Shown piece by piece: positions 12,111 to 23,903 of a stretch of DNA of 64,000 nt; position 1 is the stretch's first letter, and the number at the start of each line of letters is the position of its first letter. Under the pieces are notes generated by a model, which did not search any database, was not told where the DNA came from, and worked only from the letters and a program-made list of their open reading frames with translations. The position numbers and the translations under genes are program-made. Origin of the DNA: Juglans regia (lineage: Eukaryota; Streptophyta; Magnoliopsida; Fagales; Juglandaceae); the NCBI RefSeq assembly GCF_001411555.2, contig NC_049907.1, positions 37,005,482-37,069,481 on the forward strand, given 5' to 3'.

Positions 12111-13435
12111 ATATTTAATTAACTTTTAATAGTATATATAATATTTTTTATATTATATATAACTTTTTATATATAATATATATAATTATATATGAAATAA
12201 TGTTACATTATAATTTATAACATAAAATTTTAATCTTAAATATGAATATTTATTTTATCATATGTTTTAAATATAAAATATATATTAATTACGTTTTATG
12301 GCCTAATAAATTCTCAACATATTCATTTTAATAAATACATTAGTAATACTAATATACATTAGTATATTAATTACATTTTATGGCCTAATACTAATACTAT
12401 TAGTAATCCACTTTAAGTTTATAAATAAATTACTGTATAAATCACTATAATATTACTTATACTATTACTAATACTATATCACTATAGTAATAGTAATACT
12501 ATTAGTATTAGTATACTAATACTATCAGTGATATAGTTATATTAAATTAAAATCACTATAACAAATACTAATATATAATTATATTAATCACTATAACTAA
12601 TACTAATAGTCTAATATAGTTGTACTAAATCTCTATAACTAATACTAATATATAGCTATACTAATACTTATACTATTATATAGTTATACTAATCACTATA
12701 ACTAAATCACTATAACTATATATAGTATTAATATCACTATTAGTATAGTATATAGTATTAGTAATAATTTAGTATCAATGTATTATTATTACTTCATAAT
12801 GTATAACATATAGTATTAGTATCACTATATCACTATAATATTACACACACTATATGTAGTACTAGTAGTAACACTATAATAGTATAATATATAGTACTTG
12901 TATATATTAATTAATATATTATAAGAGTTATAGTATAATATATGTATAATAGTATAGTTAACTTAATATGTTAGTATTAATATCACTATAACTATATAGT
13001 GTTAATATCACTATAATATAGTATTTAGTATTTAGTATTAGTATTACTATTAGTATTAGTATAGTCTATAGTTATTTAGTATTATAATATATATTAATTT
13101 TGATAAATACATTTCTATACATTTGATCATATACAGTCATGCAAAAAAATGTGTCTAACCATCATTTAATATATTATTAGTAGCATATATGTTACCACTA
13201 TAGACTATTGTATTAGTAATAATACTATATTATCACTAGCATATGTTACAATACCAATAGTATTACTATCTACTAATAGTATTAGTGTATTACTAATATT
13301 TATGTATATTAATATATATATATCAAGTATAAATATCATAGTATAATATACTATAAATTTTAGTATATATACAATATATACATATATATATATATGTATA
13401 TATATATAAAGTGGATTAAATATGTATATATTTAT
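12111..13435. repeat. Extreme A/T-rich, TAGTATTAGTATCACTAT-like region
   Basis: About 1.3 kb made almost only of A and T, with recurring words such as agtattagtatcactat, ctataactaatac and tatatagtt. No gene is possible here: all frames are saturated with stops. It looks like an expanded core of the element that begins at 11945. Confidence 0.75.
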
Positions 13436-14480
13436 ATATGTATGAAAAAAAAAAGAGTAGCCCAGCAGGCCAGAAAGCCTAGTGGAATAAAAAAGTCTAG
13501 TTGCCCAAAACAATAAACGACGTCGTTTTAGTGAATCAGTCATCAAAAGAGAGACACAGCTAGTTGCAACGGCGTCGTTTTTTTTCCTCACTTTCTCTCT
13601 CTCCTCTGGCCCGATTCACCCCAAGCCCGAAATGGGTTTTAAGCCCAGCCTGGAGTCGCCGTGTGCCGCACCTTCTCACCGCCATCACCGGCGACTCCCC
13701 TTCACGTCGGCGACTCTCCCAGCCACCACCGATCTCCCCAATACGCAGCGTTACGTCCCCTGTGGTAACCCAACCAAAATGGGTGAAACCCATTTTTCTG
13801 TTGACTTGCACCGCCGTACATGGCCGCCCAACCTCATCGCCACCATCGGCGACTCCCCCTCACGCTGGCAACCAAACCAGCCACCACTGCTCTCCCCCAC
13901 GCGCAACTCTCTCTCTCTTGTGGTAACCCAACCGAAATGAGTTTCATAAATATTTATGTCCACTTGTGCCGCCGTACGCGGCCATTAGGCCACCACACCT
14001 CCACCACCTCTCGCAGACCCAGCCACCGCGAACCTCTCTCTCCCTCTCCCTCTCTGTCGCACACTGGCATTCGCATGCAACTTTATTCAAACTTCTTCGA
14101 CTGTGTTTTCGACTTTGTTCAAGAGACATTGTTCAACACAGTGCAAGAGACTTTGTTCAAACTACTTCAAATGTGTTTGACATGTGAAGTCTCCTCATCC
14201 GTACGAAAATATTTGAAAAGTGTTGAGAAGTGTTAGTTACCCAAACACAGCCCTCCCAATCCCTCCCTCACTCTCAGTCTCTCACACAGCCCTCCCCTCA
14301 GCTCTCGCACCGTCACACACAGCCCATCTCGCACGTAGGGGCAGCCACACAACCCCTCTCTTTCTCTGGTATTTTCTCTTCTTGAATCCTCTCTCCCGCA
14401 TTTCTCTCCTTCATCTTGGACGATTATTCCTGCTCTAAATTTAGAAATTTTCTCTCCCTCACCATCGCACATAGTCTCTA
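13436..14480 (+). other. CT/GC-rich noncoding block with tandem units
   Basis: This block contrasts sharply with the A/T region to its left. It contains two acgtcgtt-type words (aaacgacgtcgttt at about 13515, aacggcgtcgttt at about 13568), many CT runs, and a two-unit tandem repeat. Small overlapping frames on both strands follow from the low AT content and have no domain I recognise. It may be the 5' part of an unknown repeat or a decayed gene start. Confidence 0.4.
13669..13990 (+). repeat. Two-unit tandem repeat, about 160 bp each
   Basis: Unit 1 (about 13669-13825) and unit 2 (about 13826-13990) share, in order: catcggcgactcccc or its variant, agccaccac, tgtggtaacccaacc, aatgg/aatga, gttgacttg/gtccacttg, and gccgccgtac. 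Identity is partial, so the duplication is old. Confidence 0.75.
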
Positions 14481-16221
14481 CGATGATTTGGCTTTGGAAT
14501 TTTTTTTTTTTTTTTGATGTATTTACATTTGTTTTATGATTTTTATGTTGCTGTACATATCTATTTGCTCGTACAGACTGCTTGGTTGGTGAGAAAGCAC
14601 TAGAAATAACTTAGATTGGAAATGTTGGGTATCACTATATCAAATATAAGTCATTGATGGCTCGATAGAAAACCCATCTAACTAAGCCTCTAACACACGT
14701 ACTTTTATTTTTGGATCTGGAATTGTCATGAATTTTGTTAATAGTAAGGAGAAGGAACAGGTTAGTTTTTTTTTTTTTTTTCCAAATTCTATTTTATTAT
14801 TTTTTTGCTTTATAAGAACTTATTGGGAATTATTGTTGGAGTCTTCCTCCTCTAGTTGTCATATTACTAGCTTATGTAATATGACCTGCAAATATAATTC
14901 CTCCAGAAAAGATGTTTCATAAATGGTCATAGTTTACTCATTTAATATAATATATGGTCTTTTGGAAGTATTTTTCATGTTGTTTATAGAAAATAAGAAG
15001 CTGAATGCTATCGGAATATTTATTATGTGGGCTAGCTGTATGTTAATGCATACGTGATTGTAGTTTTTTTTCCTTAATTTGGTTTGAGTTTGGTGATGAT
15101 GGCCGACAGTATGTATATATAAGTTCAGTTTAGTCTACTTGTCGTCAACTACTCAGATATATATGCTAATAAGAGTCACTGTCCTGATGAATTTTGCTAT
15201 CTGATATTAAAGAGGGTTTTGGGTTTTGATATGAATATAAATATGTCCAATAATTGCTGGACCTTTCCAGCATATAATTGCAGATCGACCACACTTTCTC
15301 TAAAACTTGAAGTCCTGGTTTTTCAATAATTGCAGATGTTTTTATAGTAGTTTTTTTTTTTAATAGATTTTGTTACGACAGATTAACACTTGATTAAAAT
15401 TAAAAAATCGAATCGAACTAGATCGGAATCAGTAAAATTAGAAATAACAATTTAAAAGAGTAATCTATACTATATCTATTTTTAAAAATATAAAACCAAT
15501 GTATAATAATTTAATTTTAAAATTGATCTAAAATCAAATAGATTATCCAAAGAGAGTCATCCAAGTTTTCATCTATAGTAACACAGACACTCTTCTTCAA
15601 ATATGAAGCGAAGTGTAGCAAGAATATCTATTATTTTATTATTATTTCACCCCAACCTAATAATACTTTTCTTCTGTAGCTTTTGGTCTTCCTCACGCAA
15701 TTTATCTTCACCTTTATTTTTCCTTGTGAGGGTTTCTTCTCCAAGCCTGTTTACAGAAGCAAAATTTCTCTACTATCACAATTTATTTTACAGAAGATCA
15801 AGCAAATAAATCTTTTGGTATTTTCTCTTCCTCTAGTCGAACGGTAACATCTTCACTATACTTCTCTTCTCACAATTTTTTCCCTCCCAAATACTCATCT
15901 CTGTTCTTCTTTAGATTTCTCTTTTTCCGTTCACACACACAGTAAATTTGTCGGTTTGTTCCTCCGTTTTAGGGTTTTTTTTTTTTTTACTAGTTTGAAA
16001 TTTGTGAAGCTAGAAATTTGGATGAAATTCGTGCAAGCATTCTGGGTGAAATTTGTTTGGATAATGGGTGTTATTCCAACACTTCAGAAATTGATTTACT
16101 GTAGCTACTTGGAAAATAAAGATGATTTACAACCTTCATTAGATCCTTATTTTGATCAACATTCTTCATATTTTAAAAAAAATTCTATTTTAAAACATCC
16201 ATTGGTAGTGCTATTATATAT
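14481..16221. other. Gene-free stretch
   Basis: AT-rich DNA with poly-T runs. The small frames at 14728-14922, 15603-15809 and 15956-16237 have no recognisable motifs, and their context gives no splice or family support. Confidence 0.45.
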
Positions 16222-16540
16222 TTATAATTGTTTCTAAAAGAGTACTAGCGATGCAGGCAAATGGCAACGCAGAACTGGGGGTTTGGTTTCTGGGGAGTGA
16301 CCTAATATTGCACGAGAAATGATATTTATTGTCTGTATAAATATCGTACGGTCATTTTAAAATATATATATATATATATAAAATTTATATAAAAAAAATT
16401 AATTTTTTAATAATAAATTTTATTTTTTTAAAAAAAATTTATATAATATTTATATATTTCATAATTATATATAACATTATCCATACTGCAGGCCATTAAG
16501 ATCATCATCAAACTTTACGTGATTCATTACTCCAAAAAAT
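16222..16540 (+). repeat. Paralogue of the Copia target, with its own small insert
   Basis: Reads continuously through gcagaactggggg to tttggtttctggggag, exactly where the copy at 7.2/11.8 kb is split by the Copia element. It therefore shows the empty target site. It is itself interrupted at 16313-16486. Confidence 0.65.
16313..16486. mobile_element. Small MITE-like insert with TGCA duplication
   Basis: About 174 bp of A/T-rich sequence flanked by tgca at 16309-16312 and 16487-16490. The related segment at 11849-11860 reads attgcgggcc without any insert. The ends (gagaaatgatatttat and ttatatataacattatcc) are weakly inverted. A similar word pattern occurs at 44262-44400. Confidence 0.6.
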
Positions 16541-17651
16541 AAAAAATAAAAAGTGGTACACGCTTCACGGGATCAGCACGTCCTTGCTGTTCTTAAGATA
16601 AGAAGATAATGGCGGTGGGTCCCCTTTTGAGTTTTGACTTTTATGATTGACAGTGCGGGGGCATGCAAGTGCAACTTTGGTACATTCCATTAATCATGCA
16701 TGCAAGTGTAACCGCGCTTGAATCACTTCAGGTCCCACCCACGTTCTCTCTGTCTGCATTTTCGACCGTATTTTCTGTCTAAGCTTTGGTGGCTGTTTTC
16801 ATTAGATGCTCTTTGTACGGTTACTAACTAGAAGTTTGATTAGATGATAAAACCCGACTAGTTCTGCCGCTAATTTGGTCATCTTCCAGCTTTTATAATC
16901 TGGGCGTACGAACCGGATGACAGTCAGGGTCGGGAAATATGATGTACGTACCTACACACCAACGAACCTGATCTCTCTGTCCCTCTACCATTTTTCTCTC
17001 TTTCCTTTTTATTCATCTTTATTGTGCCTAATTTGATATCAAATCCATTTACATTTACTCTTCTGTTAATTAGAAACTAGGATACTTTGGGCCTGCATAT
17101 ATATATATATATATGCGTTCATCTGTGGTCCTGGCCCATTAATCCATGGTAACTTTTCCCCCAATGTCACCCCTCCCCAGCCCAATTCATGTCCATCCCT
17201 GTGGATGCCTTTGTTCGCGACATGGCCGATTTCTTCCTGTACAGGGAGGGAGGCTTGCCCCACTTTTGCGATTCTGTTCTGTTCTTGATTATTTTAAATC
17301 CATGGATTGCAGTTTTTGGATATCTTATGAGTACTGATGATCGATATCTAGATCTAACAATTGATATTGTAACCTAGTAATTAGAGACAAGCTCATCAAT
17401 ACTCATGCTTAATTTTGGTGTCATCTTAAATCATTAAGGCCGATTGCATTTCAAGCACTACGGATTAACCTTATGCCAACACAACTCACACTTCAAACAA
17501 AAGCAAAAGAGTAATACACATGCATTCAGCGTCAAGTCGGCTGCACCACCAGAGTCCAGACTGCATATATACACGGGCGGGAAATATTTCACTGCTGCCT
17601 TTTTGTTTATTTGGAAATTCCGCTCTGGGGCCGCCTCGTTGATGTTGAATC
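16541..17651. other. Gene-free stretch downstream of the LEA gene
   Basis: Short overlapping frames at 17066-17377 and 17444-17674 lie on both strands and have no domain. The right end will include the 3' UTR of the LEA gene, which is on the minus strand. An AT microsatellite lies at 17097-17115. Confidence 0.45.
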
Positions 17652-18716
17652 TCATACATTTACTCTCTCATTGAGCCTAGCAGCTGCTGCCACTGCCGCC
17701 GCTACTCCTCCTGGATGAGTCGCCAGATTAGGATTGTTCCTTAGCTCCGCACTCACCACCCCCTCGGCATCCTGCCGCGTCGCTACCTTGTCCGCAGGCA
17801 ACTTAGAGGTCGCACCCTGCCACATTTATATATATACACATGCACGATGGAATCACAAACTTGGAAACCCTTCAATCCTCTATTCTGAAAATAGTAGATA
17901 TATAGCTCAAAGTTCTACCGCTAAAACATCGCTTAGCTTGATCTTATTCTCATCTCGATCAACTCGCGCATTGTAATTTGCGGCCGACTGAGCCGTGGCT
18001 GCAAGCCCTCCTGGGGTGACAACATTAGTACCTGTTGCTCTCACCTCCGCTGCCTGAATGGCAGCGGCGTCGCTCTGATCCACCGGCTTGTTTCCTGCTG
18101 ATTGTGCAGTGGCTTCCAGTGCTTCACCTATAGTAATTGCACTCTGTTCTATAACCTCAACCGCTGCTTGTTGCACTGCCGTTGGTTCCACGGACTGTCC
18201 AACAACCTACCCAGAATTCAGATCAACAAGAATAATGCATTTATAAACAATGTGATCAGCGACTTCTGCAAGAGTTACAGACTACTCATGCGTGTTCGCT
18301 TGTGCCAATTAAATCAGAAAGAATTAACTGCATATCCAGTAATTTATAATAACCACCACAATTTTGTAAAACAACAGAAAATGAAATACTTGTCCAGCAA
18401 CTGATTCGGTGATCATGCGACTTCCAGGGACATCGGTCTCCGTAACGGTGACGCCCAGCTCGCCAGTAACGTCACTGAAATCCCGGTGACCAACAAGACC
18501 GGCTCTCTCGTTCCGAGTCGCCGCGGATTGCATGACAGCAGCGGGCCCGCCCTTCTGTTTCTGTCCCAACGCCATTCGTTCAGCGGTCTGCATCATGGCA
18601 GCGTCTTGCGGTGCGACAGGCATGGACGCGAGATCACCGGAGACGTTAAAAACGTCGCCGTATCTGATGGGTCGTTCTTTCTCATCTTGAGGCCTGCGTT
18701 TCTGTTCCTGGCTCAT
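17652..18716 (-). CDS. LEA D-34 / seed maturation protein (SMP domains)
   Basis: Three exons read on the minus strand: 18716-18390, 18206-17919 and 17816-17652. They give 780 nt, or 259 residues. All junctions are GT-AG and in phase 0. Three SMP repeats are visible, at about residues 16-73 (with PIRYGDVFNVSGDLA), 136-195 and 200-259 (ending with NNPNLATHPGGVAAAVAAAA). This is the usual three-repeat layout and length of LEA group D-34 proteins. These hydrophilic proteins accumulate in nucleus and cytosol of maturing seeds and help tolerance of desiccation. The start chosen is the ATG before SQEQKRRPQDEKERP, because the upstream in-frame sequence has no ATG and does not match the family. ABRE-like and RY motifs upstream fit seed and ABA control. 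The family call is firm; the exon ends are inferred. Confidence 0.93.
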
Positions 18717-18764
18717 CTTGTAGCTGGAAAAACTAGGGAAAATTCCACAGATTGGTGAGAGCAG

Positions 18765-18942
18765 CATGCAGGAAGAACGAATTTATAATATACAAGGGTG
18801 CTAGGAAGTTTGGAAGGAATGGAAACGTGGCTATAAGGACACGTGGCATGGAAACAGGCCGACAGAGTTGGTTTATAGCGGTACAAGTGGCAGCTGGATA
18901 GCATCGATCGGTCATTGAGCTGTACTTTTGCTTTTACACGTG
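18765..18942 (-). promoter_or_regulatory. ABRE/G-box and RY motifs of the LEA gene
   Basis: Upstream of the LEA start are an RY core CATGCA (18765-18770), an ACGTGGC (18825-18831), a CACGTGGC (18840-18847) and a palindromic CACGTG (18937-18942). ACGTGGC boxes bind ABA-linked bZIP factors. RY motifs bind B3 factors such as ABI3 and FUS3. A minus-strand TATA-like tatattataaattc lies at about 18777-18790. The RY word is so close to the ATG that it may be in the 5' UTR. Function is inferred from motifs only. Confidence 0.6.
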
Positions 18943-19383
18943 ACAACTTCTTAGCCTTCCTCTCAGCTGAGTCAACCGTGTCTTATCTAAAGTAATCTGG
19001 CTTCCCAAACAATTCTTTAACCCCAGCCCTCGAGATTTATTTTGCTAAAAGCACATAGTTTATTTTGAGATTAATTAAATTACGAATATATTTTATAATA
19101 TTTTGCTAACAAAAAGCATCGAACGGTGGAGAAGATGGGTTATAAATCATGAAGAAATTCTACTCCCATATTTTACACGCACAGCCAATAGTTCTCACAA
19201 TTTCAATGATGGACTTGGTGCCAATAAAAATCAGTGGAGGAATAGCAATGATGTGGCATTCTAAGGATCAAATAGAATTGGAATCTTTTACAAGATTTCA
19301 CATATCTGTGAAGGTTTTAGAACCTGAAAATGGAAAGGAATGGGTTCTCACAAGGTTTTATGACAATCCATGTATAGCTCTTA

Positions 19384-20098
19384 GAGCATTCTCATTGGCT
19401 TGGTCAAAATTGAAAAATGTCTAAAATTTAAATAACTTGTGTCAAAAAGACCTCACATTAGATTGGACATCTCCAAAATAATTTGAATTTCTGCTACAGT
19501 GATTGGCTAAATATGATGAACCAAAATTAATTCACCAAATATTAAAATACTAATTTTTCACTCCAAGCAAACAAATTAAATTAATTAGAATATAATTAAC
19601 ATTTAACATTTAGAATATAATTATTATTAACATTTAATAATACTTTTTTAATATTAATTTAATTAGAATATAATTATTATTAACATTTAATAATATTTTT
19701 TTAATATTAATTTTGTTAAAATATAATTAGTATTAACATTTAATAAAACTTTTTTTAATATTAATTTAATTAGAATATAATTATTATTAACATTTAATAA
19801 AACTTTTTTGATATTAATTTAATTAGAATATAATTATTATTAACATTTAATAATACTTTTTTTAATATTAATTTAACTAGAATATAATTATTATTAACAT
19901 TTAATTGGTAGAACTATAAAATGTGATAAAAATAAATTTAATTAATTAATTATTAAAATCATAATATTTTAGTATTATATAGAATGTGAATGGCTAATCC
20001 AATGTGGAGATTGAATTTAAATGGAATAGGCAAATGTAAAAAAGTGTGATATTGGCTAAATTTTGAAGATGCATTTGCCCAAACCAATGAGAATGCTC
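19384..20098. mobile_element. PIF/Harbinger-like (Tourist) MITE inside the LINE
   Basis: Terminal inverted repeats gagcattctcattgg and ccaatgagaatgctc are perfect over 15 bp. Both are flanked by TTA (19381-19383 and 20099-20101), the typical 3-bp target duplication of PIF/Harbinger elements. The 715-bp interior encodes nothing and holds an A/T tandem array. It sits in the LINE endonuclease, so it is younger than the LINE. Confidence 0.88.
19584..19910 (+). repeat. A/T tandem array, unit about 54 bp
   Basis: Five to six imperfect units, each starting tagaatataattattatta, then acatttaataatact, a T run, and aatattaatttaa. The array lies wholly inside the MITE and accounts for much of its length. 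Confidence 0.85.
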
Positions 20099-20529
20099 TT
20101 AGAGAAGGTAGTTGGCAGTTGCTAAGACTTTTGAAACCTATAGATAATAGTCCTGGACTTTGTATTTGTGATTTCAATGAAATGTTGAGCCAACATGACA
20201 AGTTTGGGGGAGCGGTAAGACTTAAACACTAGATGGATTCCTTTCAACGAGCCTTGCAAAATTGTGAATTGAATGATTTGGGTTTTATAGGGCCAAAGTA
20301 CACTTGGTTCAATAGTAGCGATGGCCGTGATTTTACAAAAGAAAGATTAGACAGAGTCTTTGCTAATGAAATTTGTATCAGTATGTTCTCAAATTTTTCT
20401 GTCACCACCATTCCTGCTTGTAATTCTGATCATAATCCTCTTATTTTAAATCTCAAATCACATTTACAAGAGGAGATAAGAACTATAAGAAAATTTAGAT
20501 ATGAGTATATATAGCTGGGGTAAGCAATT

Positions 20530-23085
20530 GGAATGCAAATGTATAATTTCGACTGTTTGGAATCAAGGAAACAATATGGCACAATCAGTTTCAATAGTGT
20601 CAAATAAGCTTATCAGATGCAAAGATCAACTTCTCAATTGGAGTAGACATCATCTGCAGGAGATTATTAGAAGCATTGAGCATAAAAAACTTCAGCTACA
20701 TATTTTGCAACAACAAAATGATGGGAATGATCAGCACCATATAAATCAGTTACAGAAAGAGATGTCACTACTTTTAGAAGAAGAAAATCTGAGATGGAAA
20801 CAAAGAACAAAGGAGAGCTGGCTTAGACATGGAGATAGGAATACCAAATTTTTTCACAATTGTGCAACACAGAGAAGGAAAATAAATCATATCAATTGCA
20901 TACAAGATGATGATGGCTTGACTCATAACACCTCACAAGGAATACAACAGATTTTTTAGAGGTATTATACTTCTTTGTTCTCGACTTCCAACCCAACTGG
21001 CATAAATGAATGCTTGAATCCTATACAACCAAAGGTTAATGAGGATATGAACAATAAGCTGATGGCAGAATTTACTTTCACAGAGATACAAGAAGCTGTA
21101 TTGGCATGAATCCCATGAGTTCTCCTGGTCCAGATGGATTTTCTGCAGGATTCTATCAACAGCACTGGGATACAGTGGGCAAAAAGCTTTGTGAGGCAGT
21201 GATCCTGGCATTAAAGACAAACAACTAGGATAGCAACATCAATGATACATTTATTGTTCTAATACCTAAGAAGAAATGTCCAACACAGGTCACAGAATTC
21301 AGACCAATCAGTTTATGTAATGTAATCTACAAGATCATGGCCAAGGTTCTTGCTAACAAGTTGAAACAAGTCCTACCAGAAATCATTGCTACAACACAGA
21401 GTGCCTTTGTCGCTGGAAGACAGATTCTAGACAATTTCATTGTGGCCTTTGAAGTGTTGCACTCAATGAACAGTAGAGTAAAAGGGAAAAAAAGTTATAT
21501 GGCTTTAAAACTACACATGAGTAAAGCTTATGAAAGATTAGAATGGAGCTTTATAGCAGTTGTCATGGGAAAATTGGGTTTTGCAAACTCATGGATAGAG
21601 CTCATACTCAACTGTGTTAAGTCAGTTTCCTATTCTCTTTTAATTAATGGAAGTCCTCAGCCTTCTTTTAAGCCTTCGAAGGGAGTAAGACAGGGCGATC
21701 CTCTATCACCATATATCTTTATTTTATGCTCTGAAGCTTTCACACAAATTCTCAATAGAGCAGAAAGAATGAACCTCATTTCTGGTTTTCCATTGGCAAG
21801 GGGTCAGTTATCTATCAATCATTTGTTTTTTACAGATGATAGTATTTTATTTTGTCAAGCCTCATCCATTGAATGGAGCAGACTGCAAGGTTTGATTGGA
21901 CAATATGAGCTTTCATCAGGACAAAGATGAAATAAAGAGAAATCTTCCTTATTTTTTAGCACTAACACAAGGCCAACAGCTATAGATAGCATTCTTAATA
22001 TAGCAGGTATGAGATCATTATCTTCTTATGAAAGTTATCTAGGATTACCTGTTTTGCTAGGAAAATCAAGAGGAAAGGCTTTCTCGGCTATTCTAGAAAA
22101 GGTGAAAGAAAAACTGAACAATTGGAAGTGGAGATTTCTTTCTAGAGTAGGTAAAGAAATTCTTCTTAAATCTGTCATACAAGCCATCCCAACTTATTCA
22201 ATTGGGGTTTTTAAGCTTCCTAAAGGCCTGTTACATGATCTGAACAAATTGATTAGAGGGTATTGGTGGGGACAAATCAATCAAGAAAGGAAAATAAGCT
22301 GGATTAGCTGGAATCAGATGGGTAAATCAAAAACTGCAGGAGGATTAGATTTTAGAGACTTCGAGAATTTTAATATTGCTTTGTTAGCAAAGCAAGGTTG
22401 GAGGTTATTGCAAAACCCAAACTCACTAGCTACCCAGGTGCTACATCTTAAATATTTTCCACATTTAGATTTCTTTAATGCTAAGTTAGGCAGTAGTCCT
22501 TCTTTCATATGGAGAAGCTTACTAGTGGCTAGACCTCTACTTCAAGAAGGAGCTATTTGGAGGATTGGAAATGGAAATTCTGTTAGAATTTGGACTGATA
22601 AGTGGTTGCCAACACCCTCTACCTTTAAGTCTCAAAGTGGTTTTCAGTTTTTTGACAGAGAGGCCAAAGTGGAAATGCTTATTAATCATCAGACTAGAGA
22701 GTGGAATACCAATGTTATCAATGATATTTTCTCAAAGGAGAATGCTGATACTATTGTTCAATTGCCTTTAAGTCACTATAACAGGTCTGATCAAATGATT
22801 TGGAGGTGTACCAAAAATAGAATGTTCAATGTAAAGAGTGCTTATTACTTGCAGGGAGATATCCTTTACAGTAGGCAGGGACAAAGCTCGAAAGGCAAAC
22901 TAAATAGAGAGGAATGGACCAAAATTTGGAATCTAGGTATCCCACCAGCCACAAAGAATTTTCTATGGAGGGCTTGTCTTAATATTCTTCCTACTAAAAA
23001 AAATCTCTGCAAAAAGAAGATCTTATCTGATAATAACTGTCCTATGTGTTTATCAGCACCAGAAACCACAATTCACATTCTTTGA
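20530..23085 (+). pseudogene. LINE reverse transcriptase and zf-RVT remnant
   Basis: Upstream of RT there is a linker with WLRHGDRNTKFFH (about 20818). RT blocks follow: SSPGPDGFSAGFYQQHW, FRPISLCNVIYKIMAKVLAN, SAFVAGRQILDNF, KGVRQGDPLSPYIFILCSEA and the catalytic box HLFFTDDSILFCQ at about 21820-21860, where the usual Ala is Thr but both Asp remain. The 358-codon frame 22009-23085 covers the thumb region (SYESYLGLPVLLGKS) and the zinc-binding zf-RVT segment ending near CPMCLSAPETTIHIL. Frameshifts and stops occur near 20958, 21108, 21228 and 21929. Confidence 0.88.
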
Positions 23086-23436
23086 CAATGTATCTCTGCT
23101 AATGATATTTTGGGGCAGTGCTCAAAAAATATTCAAAAGTGTAATAATACTTGTCAGTGTATGAAAGAACTTCTTGCATATATGTTCAACAAATTACAGC
23201 AGGAGGAAATGGAAGAATTAGCTTTGACTCTTTGGAACCTATGGAAAAGAAGAAATGATAAGGTGTTCAACAATGTTATGATTGATCCTAAAACAGTTCA
23301 ACATCGTGTTCAATAGATGTAGCTTGATCTTGCAGTAATAGGAGCCAACACTGAGAATCAACATCATAGCAGAAGTTCTTTGAGGACACAAACATGAGAA
23401 GCACCCCCTTCAGGTTTTTGCAAAGTGAATTGAGAT

Positions 23437-23862
23437 GTGGCAGTGGACAAAAAGCATTTCAAGATTGGTATTGGCAGTTTAGTTAGAGATGGGGAAGGTA
23501 ATTGCTTAGCCACCATGAGAAAGAATCAGTACTTGAATCCAGATCCTTTAATTGTTGAAGCAGTAGGTGCATTGCCAGCAGCTACTTTTGCTCTGGAACT
23601 AGGCATGAACAAGATCATATTGGAGGGAGATTCTGAGTTAGTAGTGGCCAGGATCCAGAAGCAAACACTAGATCAAAGCTATTTTGGGATGATCACGTTA
23701 GACATAAGGTCTCCAACTAGTATGTTTGATGTTTGTATCACTAAGCATGTTAATAGAGAGGGCAATGTAATAGCTCATACTCTTGCTAAAAATGCTCTTC
23801 TTGTTTCTGATTGCATAGTGGAGATGGAGGAAACTCCCCACTGTATAAGAATTATGTACTAG
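23437..23862 (+). pseudogene. LINE RNase H domain remnant
   Basis: A 141-codon frame with GIGSLVRDGEGNCLATM, an acidic EAVGALPAA block, IILEGDSELVVARIQ and the final HVNREGNVIAHTLAKNA. This is the RVT_3-type RNase H common at the end of plant L1 ORF2. It is separated from RT by stops. The poly-A run follows about 30 bp after its stop. Confidence 0.82.
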
Positions 23863-23903
23863 TTTCAGTATCAATGAAATGAGTTTGTTTAAAAAAAAAA
23901 AAT

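Larger units (their letters stand above)
19149..20514 (+). pseudogene. LINE endonuclease domain, split by a MITE
   Basis: The first part, 19149-19383, includes ISGGIAMMWHSKDQIELESF. The protein then continues after the MITE from 20102 with DNSPGLCICDFNEMLSQ and KFGGAVR. The next frame, 20233-20514, has LNDLGFIGPKYTWFNSSDGR, LDRVFAN and SDHNPLIL. These are the apurinic endonuclease blocks of plant L1 ORF2, including the GDFNE region (here CDFNE) and the catalytic SDH. A stop lies at 20230-20232. Confidence 0.85.
19140..23903 (+). mobile_element. L1-type LINE, 5'-truncated and decayed
   Basis: Carries the order endonuclease, reverse transcriptase, zf-RVT zinc-binding region and RNase H. It ends in a run of A (about 23891-23902), which is typical of plant L1 elements. 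ORF1 and the N-terminus of the endonuclease are missing, so it is 5'-truncated. The left edge is uncertain (about 19140-19200). I could not find a target duplication. Several stops and one 715-bp MITE break ORF2. Confidence 0.88.

Noticed and set aside
12111..13435. Possible replication origin or centromeric satellite
   Set aside because: No regular unit, no higher-order array and no other support; low-complexity A/T expansion explains it.
13564..14236. Overlapping frames of 73-138 codons on both strands
   Set aside because: They reflect low AT content and a tandem repeat. Proteins are Pro/His/Arg low-complexity with no family.
19584..19910. Regularly spaced repeat that could look like a CRISPR array
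   Set aside because: The units are contiguous, A/T-only and have no spacers. They lie in a plant MITE.
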